Part shown: positions 1 through 4,989 of the stretch, one piece after another
Position numbering within the stretch: position 1 is the first letter of the stretch
Layout of the letters: every line of letters starts with the position of its first letter
Assembly (NCBI GenBank): GCA_017608985.1
Contig: JAFCEV010000021.1
Coordinates: forward strand, 1 to 8,670
Source: Candidatus Pacearchaeota archaeon
GTDB lineage: Archaea > Nanobdellota > Nanobdellia > Pacearchaeales > GW2011-AR1
Length of the DNA stretch: 8,670 nucleotides
Direction of reading: 5' to 3'
Notes under the pieces: model-generated
The model's database searches: none
What the model saw: the letters and a program-made list of their open reading frames with translations, nothing else
What the model was told of the DNA's origin: nothing
Program-made: the position numbers and the translations under genes

Positions 1-1283
1 ATAGAATATGCGAGTCCTGCAGGAGAAAGAGGTTGCTGGATTATTGCAATTCTCGCCCTGATTTTCCCTATTTCAAGTTGAGTGTCCAGAATAGGATTTG
101 CTTCATCAAGAGGTCTTCCTGAAATCATTCTGAATTTTGCAGCCCAGGAATCAGCATCTTCCTGGCTTGGGAGAATATTAGTCAGACACTCGTCATAATC
201 CTGATGCCTGATAAAAATCTGTGTCATAGGAATAGGGGAGTTCAAAGAAATATCTTGAATTTTTTTATCCTGCAGCAAAACTTCAAGCAATCCAAAACCA
301 ATAGTATGCCTTACAAGAATAGTAGCAAGCTTATTCAAATCAGAATAATCCAGATTAATTCTTTTTGCCTGAGCAAGATCATTTAGCAAATCTTTGGAAA
401 TATTAAAGAAAACCTGCCTTGTCCTTTCTGTATCTGTAAACTCTTCTGCTCGTGGCTGATGCTCAATTAAAACACCTCTTGCAAGATTCAGAAGCATATT
501 ATGAGATTCTTCCAAAGTATTCTCAGGAGGAACAAGATGATAAATTAATTTTGATTCGTTTTTCTTTTTCAGAATAGTTACAACAGATTCATCATATTCC
601 TCATTGAAAATTTTATACTGGTCAATTATCTCTGCATCTTCTGGTAAATCTGAAACCAATCTTGTAAAAGTAAAATTCGGGATTACATCTGGCTTGAAAA
701 ATTTATGATAAATCTGCCTGTCACCTGCAGAATAATCGCCAATATAAGGAAACGCTATTTGGATTAATTTAGTTTTCTCAAATAATTCAAGAATTTTTTC
801 CAGAAGTGCCACATAATTCGAGTAGTCTGTTTTATATTGCTCTGTTGCTTTTTCCAGATTAATTTTTGCACGGATGAGAATTGCTTTTAATTCATGATAT
901 GCTGCGATAGGGTCTTGTTTCAGTGAAACCAGAAAAGAAAAAATTTCATTATATCTCTGTGAGAACATCTCCTCTTTATTTGTAACAAGCCTGGACTGGG
1001 ACAAAACTTTTTCCTGTTTAACAAGATAAACATATAATTGCGCAATTTCCAAAATCAGGGAAGTCTCCTCAAAATCATAGTTGTAATTTTTCTGCTGCAC
1101 AAAAACTACTCTAGACAGATTTGGATTTTCAATAAGAATATCCATAGTCCTTTCCATTACTTCTTGAGAATCTGCAATATCAGGAACATAAGGAGCACCG
1201 AGATAATTTATATAAGCTATGTCTTCTCCTCCTTGTCTCCGAACTTCATAAGAATATAACGGCTTCCTCTCTTTAATTGGCAT
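1..1283 (-). CDS. Type II/IV secretion system ATPase (FlaI/TadA/GspE-like), N-terminal part, truncated by the window edge
   Basis: The open frame runs from ATG at 1283 leftwards for 427 codons without a stop and leaves the window before the Walker A region. Residues about 315-427 match the N-terminal domain of archaeal FlaI/TadA ATPases: RHTIGFGLLEVLLQD, then IQDISLNS, then RHQDYDECLTNI, then the GRPLDEANPILDT block and an RARIAIIQQPLSPAG segment that in the family leads into the nucleotide-binding fold. Such ATPases power assembly of pilins, archaellins or secreted substrates from the cytoplasmic face of the membrane. The roughly 240 residues before YHLVPPE (248-254) are longer than the usual FlaI N-terminus and I do not recognise a domain in them. 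An in-frame ATG exists at 1298, but the box A at 1305-1310 is correctly spaced for 1283. The substrate is unknown, and partner genes such as a TadC-like membrane protein would lie off the left edge. Confidence 0.85.
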   Translation of the reverse strand, partial: MPIKERKPLYSYEVRRQGGEDIAYINYLGAPYVPDIADSQEVMERTMDILIENPNLSRVVFVQQKNYNYDFEETSLILEIAQLYVYLVKQEKVLSQSRLVTNKEEMFSQRYNEIFSFLVSLKQDPIAAYHELKAILIRAKINLEKATEQYKTDYSNYVALLEKILELFEKTKLIQIAFPYIGDYSAGDRQIYHKFFKPDVIPNFTFTRLVSDLPEDAEIIDQYKIFNEEYDESVVTILKKKNESKLIYHLVPPENTLEESHNMLLNLARGVLIEHQPRAEEFTDTERTRQVFFNISKDLLNDLAQAKRINLDYSDLNKLATILVRHTIGFGLLEVLLQDKKIQDISLNSPIPMTQIFIRHQDYDECLTNILPSQEDADSWAAKFRMISGRPLDEANPILDTQLEIGKIRARIAIIQQPLSPAGLAYS

Positions 1284-1304
1284 AAAGAAAAAAAGCATAA
1301 AGGG

Positions 1305-1310
1305 TTTAAT
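1305..1310 (-). promoter_or_regulatory. Box A (TATA) of the secretion ATPase
   Basis: On the minus strand the sequence reads TTATTAAAC. The ATTAAA core is centred 24.5 bp before the A of the ATG at 1283, the same spacing as at other starts here. This favours a leaderless transcript beginning at that ATG rather than the in-frame ATG at 1298. No Shine-Dalgarno sequence precedes the ATG. Confidence 0.4.
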
Positions 1311-1384
1311 AATTTTTATGTGTTAAGCAATTCACAAAGACATATTGGAATTATTTTATTGTTTAATTTCTCAATCACAACAAT

Positions 1385-1390
1385 TTTAAA
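1385..1390 (+). promoter_or_regulatory. Box A (TATA) of the coiled-coil gene pair
   Basis: A TTTAAA core within CAATTTTAAACTG is centred 24.5 bp before the ATG at 1412, as expected for a leaderless archaeal transcript. It shares the 128-bp divergent intergenic region (1284-1411) with the ATPase promoter. Confidence 0.5.
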
Positions 1391-1411
1391 CTGCTCTGAC
1401 ATTATTCTTGT

Positions 1412-1762
1412 ATGGCTGAAGAAGAGGGAAATTATGTTGAGCAGGAATTTATGGGAATTAACACAAGAATAAGAAGTCTGGAGGAGAAGCAGAGAATATT
1501 AAAAGACAGACTTCTCCTAATTGGTGAAAATCTAATAGAAACCAAGGAAAAAACTCATGAAGAGATTCTTGAACTAAAAAAAGAAGTTGAAATAATCCAG
1601 CAGAACATCACAAGAATGAAATCTTTTTTAGAGACTGCCTCTGCAGAATTTTCACAATTTGCAAGAAAAGAAGATTTAGAAATTCTTTCAAAACAGGCAA
1701 AAATGTTTCAGCCTCTTGAATTCGTCAGAAAGAAAAATTCAGAAAAATTAAAAAACAAATAA
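1412..1762 (+). CDS. Small coiled-coil protein of unknown function (116 aa)
   Basis: I do not recognise a named family. The protein is soluble and strongly charged, without a signal peptide or membrane segment. Residues about 15-75 (from GINTRIRSLEEKQ to IIQQNITRMKSFLE) form an almost continuous heptad-like helix rich in E, K, L and I. A compact C-terminal stretch (ARKEDLEILSKQAKMFQPLEF, about 84-104) looks like a conserved motif rather than simple coil. It starts an apparent two-gene transcript: the next coiled-coil gene follows after 14 bp with no separate promoter visible. It is divergent from a secretion ATPase. Archaellum and pilus loci often encode small coiled-coil adaptors (FlaC/D/E type), so a structural or adaptor role is possible, but this is inferred from context only. 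Confidence 0.8.
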   Translation: MAEEEGNYVEQEFMGINTRIRSLEEKQRILKDRLLLIGENLIETKEKTHEEILELKKEVEIIQQNITRMKSFLETASAEFSQFARKEDLEILSKQAKMFQPLEFVRKKNSEKLKNK

Positions 1763-1776
1763 AACTATAATCTTAT

Positions 1777-2517
1777 ATGGGAGTCTTAGAGCAGGTAACA
1801 CAGATGAGAAATCAGGGAATAGCCGAAGATGAAATCGTAAACAGATTACAGGAACAAGGAATTGCTCCAAAAGCAATAAACGATGCTCTAAACCAATCAA
1901 AAATTAAAGAAGCTGTAGGACACGAAAAACCTAATGAAATGGAGCCTTCAATTATTGAGGGACAAACAGAAACTTCACAAAAAACTCTGCAACCCCCAGC
2001 ACCATATCCTAAAACTGAAGAAATTGAGAATTATCAGGAAGAAGAATTTTACACACCACAACCCCAGCAAGAGCAACAGCAATGGGGGGGACAGCAATCT
2101 TACCCTTACGCACAAGAGTTTTACCCACAAGAAGGATATGGAGAGTATTATCCTGAAACAAATACAGATATGATGATTGAAATTGCAGGACAGGTTTTCT
2201 CTGAAAAAATACGAAAAATGCAAAAGCAATTAGAAGAACTGAATGACTTCAAAACACTCGCAGAAACAAAAATAGAATTTCTATCTAAAAGATTGGAAAG
2301 AATAGAAACTCTCACAGACAAACTGCAAAGTGCAATTCTTGAAAGAATAGGTTCTTATGGAAGAGGAATTGAGAATATAAAAAAAGAAATGAATATGATG
2401 CAGGATTCATTTACTAAAATGATTCCAGAATTAGCCAAAAAACATATTTCCCATCCGCATAAAAAAACAACTTCAAAAAATTCTAAAAAGAAAACTGCTT
2501 CTAAGAAAAAGGAATAA
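1777..2517 (+). CDS. Coiled-coil protein with helical N-terminal motif, Q/P/Y-rich linker and Lys-rich tail (246 aa)
   Basis: No named family is recognised. Four parts can be seen. Residues 1-47 form a helix-turn-helix-like repeat in which an 'RNQGIAEDEIVNRL' half is echoed by an 'QEQGIAPKAINDAL' half. Residues 50-130 are a low-complexity linker rich in Gln, Pro, Glu and Tyr (PQPQQEQQQ, FYPQEGYGEYYPE). Residues about 131-220 form a coiled coil (KIRKMQKQLEELNDF to IKKEMNMMQDSF). Residues 222-246 are a Lys/Ser/Thr/His tail that could bind nucleic acid or acidic lipid. There is no membrane segment or signal peptide. It lies 14 bp after the 116-aa coiled-coil gene and ends exactly where the convergent membrane-protein gene ends (2517/2518). 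A G7 run encodes Trp-Gly-Gly in the linker. A cytoplasmic scaffold or adaptor is a reasonable guess; function is unknown. Confidence 0.82.
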   Translation: MGVLEQVTQMRNQGIAEDEIVNRLQEQGIAPKAINDALNQSKIKEAVGHEKPNEMEPSIIEGQTETSQKTLQPPAPYPKTEEIENYQEEEFYTPQPQQEQQQWGGQQSYPYAQEFYPQEGYGEYYPETNTDMMIEIAGQVFSEKIRKMQKQLEELNDFKTLAETKIEFLSKRLERIETLTDKLQSAILERIGSYGRGIENIKKEMNMMQDSFTKMIPELAKKHISHPHKKTTSKNSKKKTASKKKE

Positions 2518-3105
2518 TTATTGATTGCCTGCTATTGCCCCACGCAAAGCCTGTGCTAAAGGAGAATTTACCTGTGGCTGAGGATTCAATGGTTTTGAAC
2601 TTGCTACTATAGCAATTATTAACCCTATAAAAACCAATATCCCTATCAATGTCGGCCAGTTATATCTCCACCAAGAACCAAACACAAATCCAAGACTCCG
2701 GGAAGCACTTACCAAAACTGCAACAACAACTATCACAGATACCACCATCAATCCAACCATCCATCCTTTATTATTAGGATCTATAAATAATCCTGAAATA
2801 ATTAATACTACCAGAATAACTGCAAGCCCGACTCCAAGTGCAGGAAATAATTCAGCAAAAAATCTCGGAACAACAGGAAACTGCAAAGCCATTAGAGCAA
2901 CTGCAAGAGCAATTATTCCATTTATTGCCTTGTTGTCTTTGAATATATTCATCCTGGTTAAAATCCCGAAGATAAGTGCAAAAATTAGAAGAAAAGGAAT
3001 AGCGTAACTAAAAATTCCTGCCTGCTCCCATATATTTAGCAAATTTCCAAGTGCTCCTCCTTCAAAATAACCATAAGAAGCCAAAAACACCAATATTCCA
3101 ACCAT
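2518..3105 (-). CDS. Five-helix membrane protein, paralogue A (195 aa)
   Basis: The sequence is dominated by hydrophobic stretches at about 31-50, 60-77, 86-107, 115-134 and 150-169, giving about five membrane helices, with a polar Pro/Gln-containing tail (170-195). It aligns with the next gene upstream over its whole helical part: a shared PFLLIF in helix 1, an NK pair in the first loop (58-59), a Pro in the second helical region, and a Trp-containing loop before the last helix. The two are therefore probably duplicates. No catalytic or transport motif is visible and I cannot assign a family. It is last in a PRC-barrel, paralogue B, paralogue A gene order, but has its own box A and BRE 25 bp before the ATG. 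Its stop codon abuts the stop of the convergent coiled-coil gene, so transcripts probably overlap. Confidence 0.8.
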   Translation of the reverse strand: MVGILVFLASYGYFEGGALGNLLNIWEQAGIFSYAIPFLLIFALIFGILTRMNIFKDNKAINGIIALAVALMALQFPVVPRFFAELFPALGVGLAVILVVLIISGLFIDPNNKGWMVGLMVVSVIVVVAVLVSASRSLGFVFGSWWRYNWPTLIGILVFIGLIIAIVASSKPLNPQPQVNSPLAQALRGAIAGNQ

Positions 3106-3126
3106 ATTAAGATTTATGAAAACAGA

Positions 3127-3140
3127 TTTAAATATGTTTC
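3127..3140 (-). promoter_or_regulatory. Box A plus BRE upstream of membrane paralogue A
   Basis: On the minus strand GAAAC (BRE-like, 3140-3136) is followed by ATATTTAAAT. The TTTAAA core at 3127-3132 is centred 24.5 bp before the ATG at 3105. It lies in the 39-bp gap after paralogue B and so would give paralogue A its own leaderless transcript within the gene cluster. Confidence 0.5.
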
Positions 3141-3144
3141 GAAA

Positions 3145-3642
3145 CTATTTTTCTTTTGCACCTTTTAGCATAAATGCCAGAGCAAGAGCAATTACAACAA
3201 TAAAAAGAAAGTTAGTCCAAAAAGCATTGCTCCAGCTGCTCTTAAATAAAAAAGTAAAAAAACTTTCTCCAACCCCTAATGCCCAAAATAGAGCAATAAC
3301 AACTGCTACTCCTATAATTACCATTAAAAAAGTCTTTAATCCTTTTGAAATTTCAAATCCCTCTTTTCCTCCTGCAACAAAACCCCAAAGCAATAAAACC
3401 ACAAACATTACAACAAGTGCCACCGTTAAAAACAAAATTAGATTTCCGACAACTATCTTTGGAAAAACCGCAGCCACAAAAATCAAACCAATAACAAAAG
3501 AAATCAAAGCATTGAGTTGTCTCTTATTCTCACCTAAAATCTTTGTCTTTTCCAGCACTGCAAAAACTATAAAAAAAATCAGCAAAAAAGGATAGACAAA
3601 TTTAGTCAGAATTTCGTGTTGTAGTATTGTTTCGGCAGCCAT
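3145..3642 (-). CDS. Five-helix membrane protein, paralogue B (165 aa)
   Basis: Hydrophobic segments at about 14-30, 43-60, 66-88, 103-121 and 142-159 predict five membrane helices, with a short basic C-terminus (KGAKEK). Residues 15-54 (FVYPFLLIFFIVFAVLEKTK, then a loop with ENK) align with residues 34-72 of the downstream 195-aa protein, and the helix layout matches through to the end, so the two are tandem paralogues that have diverged considerably. It is shorter at both ends: it lacks about 20 N-terminal residues and the Pro/Gln tail. The start codon lies 4 bp after the stop of the PRC-barrel gene, which implies co-transcription and coupled expression. No known motif for transport, catalysis or signalling is seen; function unknown. 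Confidence 0.8.
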   Translation of the reverse strand: MAAETILQHEILTKFVYPFLLIFFIVFAVLEKTKILGENKRQLNALISFVIGLIFVAAVFPKIVVGNLILFLTVALVVMFVVLLLWGFVAGGKEGFEISKGLKTFLMVIIGVAVVIALFWALGVGESFFTFLFKSSWSNAFWTNFLFIVVIALALAFMLKGAKEK

Positions 3643-3646
3643 CTTT

Positions 3647-3925
3647 TTATACTAAATCCTCTGGAACTTCTTCTAAATCTGATTCAGGATTAGGAAGAGC
3701 AGATTTATTTATGATAACAACATCACTTATTGCTTTCACAAACTGATGAGGAATGATGACTCCTCTTGCCCCTCCAATTAAAGAGACAACGCTTCCTCCT
3801 ACTTTTATTCTCCATCCATCAACCTTATTTTCGTGAAGATTGGCTTCCTCTATTTCTCCAAAAAAATCTCCAGAATCTGTATAAACCTTTAGTCCTATAG
3901 TATCTGTAATTTTTCTTACTCTCAT
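3647..3925 (-). CDS. PRC-barrel domain protein (92 aa)
   Basis: This is a single small beta-barrel of the archaeal PRC type: GLKVYTDSGDFFGEIEEANL (11-30) is the typical first hairpins, followed by VDGWRIKV, then RGVIIPHQFVKAISDVVIIN (54-73) and an acidic tail (81-92) ending in EEVPEDLV. Stand-alone PRC-barrels of this size are common in archaea; established cases include haloarchaeal CdpB proteins, which act with SepF in FtsZ-based division, while other PRC-barrels act in RNA processing or photosynthetic complexes. Which role applies here cannot be told from sequence. It heads a run with two membrane proteins (next start 4 bp away), which suggests a membrane-linked adaptor. A well-placed box A lies 24.5 bp before the ATG. 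Confidence 0.85.
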   Translation of the reverse strand: MRVRKITDTIGLKVYTDSGDFFGEIEEANLHENKVDGWRIKVGGSVVSLIGGARGVIIPHQFVKAISDVVIINKSALPNPESDLEEVPEDLV

Positions 3926-3946
3926 GATGAAAGAATAACAATCTTA

Positions 3947-3961
3947 TTTAAATATTTTTCC
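3947..3961 (-). promoter_or_regulatory. Box A plus BRE of the PRC-barrel operon
   Basis: On the minus strand GGAAAAATATTTAAAT contains a TTTAAA core (3947-3952) centred 24.5 bp before the ATG at 3925 and preceded by a purine-rich BRE-like GGAAAA. It lies in an 88-bp divergent intergenic region shared with the promoter of the gene at 4014. Confidence 0.5.
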
Positions 3962-3984
3962 ATATATAGAAATATATAACAAAC

Positions 3985-3990
3985 TTTATA
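3985..3990 (+). promoter_or_regulatory. Box A of the site-2-protease-like gene
   Basis: TTTATA, preceded by an A/C-rich ACAAAC (3979-3984) that fits a BRE, is centred 26.5 bp before the ATG at 4014. The arrangement suggests a leaderless or nearly leaderless transcript. Confidence 0.5.
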
Positions 3991-4013
3991 AAAATCCTTA
4001 TATTGATTAAACT

Positions 4014-4646
4014 ATGTTAAACAAAAAAGAAATTATCGCTGTCTTGATTACAATAATCATCCTTACATTCTCCATAACTCTAATAGAAAGTTGGAAAATA
4101 TTTTTTTGCTGCCTTCTCTCAGTTTTTGTTATTCTGGGAATAAATATTGCTGCAAAAAAAATTGTGAGTTTTTACCTGGACTCTGAAATAGAAATAAAAA
4201 TCTGGGAACTCAGAAGATTTGGAGTCAAGAAACACCAATACTTCAAAAGAAGTTTTCCTGCAGGAGCGTTTTTACCGATTATTTCAAAAATCATTTTTTT
4301 CCCAATAAACAGTTTTGTCTGGATGGCATGCCTGATTTTTGATGTGAAACCGAAAATCTATAGAACTGCAAAGAGACATGGCTTATATTCATATTCAGAA
4401 ATGACAGAATATCATCTTGGATTAATTGCCGCAGCAGGAATATTTTTAAATCTCGCAGCTGCAGTAGCAGGATATCTTCTCGGATTTCCTCTTTTTGCAA
4501 GACTTAATATATATTATGCATTTTTCAACCTACTTCCCCTATCTGAATTGGATGGAAATAAAATATTTTTCGGCAATTTAGTAATATGGAGTTTCCTGGC
4601 TGTGCTCACTTTAATCGGATTGGGGTATGCATTTTTGCTGCCATAA
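4014..4646 (+). CDS. Site-2-protease-like (M50-like) membrane protein without the HExxH motif
   Basis: The protein (210 aa) has membrane segments at about 7-25, 28-47, 85-110, 134-155, around 164-175 and 187-208. The C-terminal half resembles S2P metalloproteases: LGLIAAAGIFLNLAAAVAGY (135-154) matches the conserved G-x-x-x-N helix, and YYAFFNLLPLSELDGNKIFF (167-186) matches the NxxPxxxLDG motif, with Asp180 in the position of the third zinc ligand. The helix that should carry HExxH instead reads ILGINIAAKKIV (40-51), so both His ligands and the catalytic Glu are missing. It is therefore probably an inactive relative that binds or chaperones membrane proteins. The assignment rests on motif memory; a distant unrelated membrane family is possible. 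The start follows a box A, and a small membrane protein gene lies 28 bp downstream. Confidence 0.7.
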   Translation: MLNKKEIIAVLITIIILTFSITLIESWKIFFCCLLSVFVILGINIAAKKIVSFYLDSEIEIKIWELRRFGVKKHQYFKRSFPAGAFLPIISKIIFFPINSFVWMACLIFDVKPKIYRTAKRHGLYSYSEMTEYHLGLIAAAGIFLNLAAAVAGYLLGFPLFARLNIYYAFFNLLPLSELDGNKIFFGNLVIWSFLAVLTLIGLGYAFLLP

Positions 4647-4649
4647 AAA

Positions 4650-4655
4650 TTTAAA
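4650..4655 (+). promoter_or_regulatory. Possible box A of the small membrane protein gene
   Basis: TTTAAA within AAAAATTTAAATAAAA is centred 22.5 bp before the ATG at 4675, slightly closer than at the other starts. It lies immediately after the stop of the preceding gene and supports starting this gene at 4675 rather than at the overlapping ATG at 4627. Confidence 0.4.
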
Positions 4656-4674
4656 TAAAAATTCAATAAAAAAT

Positions 4675-4884
4675 ATGAAAAAAGAAAGTTTTTTCAAAAG
4701 AAGAGGAGTAAGCGCAATCTTTGCAGTTGTTGCTTTAGTAAGTGGTTTTTTATTTTTAAGTAAAAATATAACAGGAAACGCTGTGCTCAATACAAGAAAT
4801 TCTTTTAACATTTTACCTTTAATTGGATTGTCACTCATTTTATGTGCAGTTATTCTTACTATTTATTCACTAAAAAAGAGATAA
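4675..4884 (+). CDS. Small two-helix membrane protein with an ITGNAV motif (69 aa)
   Basis: I start it at ATG 4675: the longer in-frame reading from 4627 would overlap the previous gene and add a non-hydrophobic, uncharacteristic His/Asn/Lys leader. The protein has a basic N-terminus (KKESFFKRRG), a first hydrophobic segment at about 11-29, an ITGNAV string at 32-37, and a second helix at about 46-65 ending in KKR. The RRGVSAIFAVV stretch resembles the start of archaeal pilin-like class III signal sequences, but the second C-terminal helix does not fit a pilin, so it is more likely a simple hairpin membrane protein. No function can be assigned. It sits between a pseudo-protease and the hef operon. 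Confidence 0.65.
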   Translation: MKKESFFKRRGVSAIFAVVALVSGFLFLSKNITGNAVLNTRNSFNILPLIGLSLILCAVILTIYSLKKR

Positions 4885-4961
4885 TTAAAGATTAATATAA
4901 ACAAGAAACAAATAATAATTCAAACTCTCTTTTTATTCATATAATAGTTAATAATAAATTA

Positions 4962-4967
4962 TTTAAT
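4962..4967 (+). promoter_or_regulatory. Box A of the helicase-nuclease operon
   Basis: TTTAAT within AATTATTTAATAAG is centred 25.5 bp before the ATG at 4990. The 105-bp gap after the small membrane protein gene (4885-4989) holds nothing else recognisable, and there is no Shine-Dalgarno motif at the start codon. Confidence 0.45.
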
Positions 4968-4989
4968 AAGATTTCTATAATTAATATTA

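Noticed and set aside
1934..2229. Open frames of 79 aa (plus, other frame) and 84 aa (minus) inside the 246-aa gene
   Set aside because: They are shadows of the Q/P/Y-rich low-complexity region of the real gene; their compositions are odd and no promoter precedes them.
3116..3595. 159-aa plus-strand open frame opposite membrane paralogue B
   Set aside because: It is antisense to a clear five-helix protein, and its Lys/Thr/Asn/Ile-rich composition is what the reverse of hydrophobic codons gives.
3924..3930. ATGATGA resembling a C/D-box guide RNA C box
   Set aside because: It overlaps the PRC-barrel start codon, and I found no D box (CTGA) at a suitable distance.
4627..4674. Start of the small membrane protein at ATG 4627
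   Set aside because: It overlaps the preceding gene by 20 nt, adds an atypical leader and would place the box A inside the coding region; ATG 4675 fits better.
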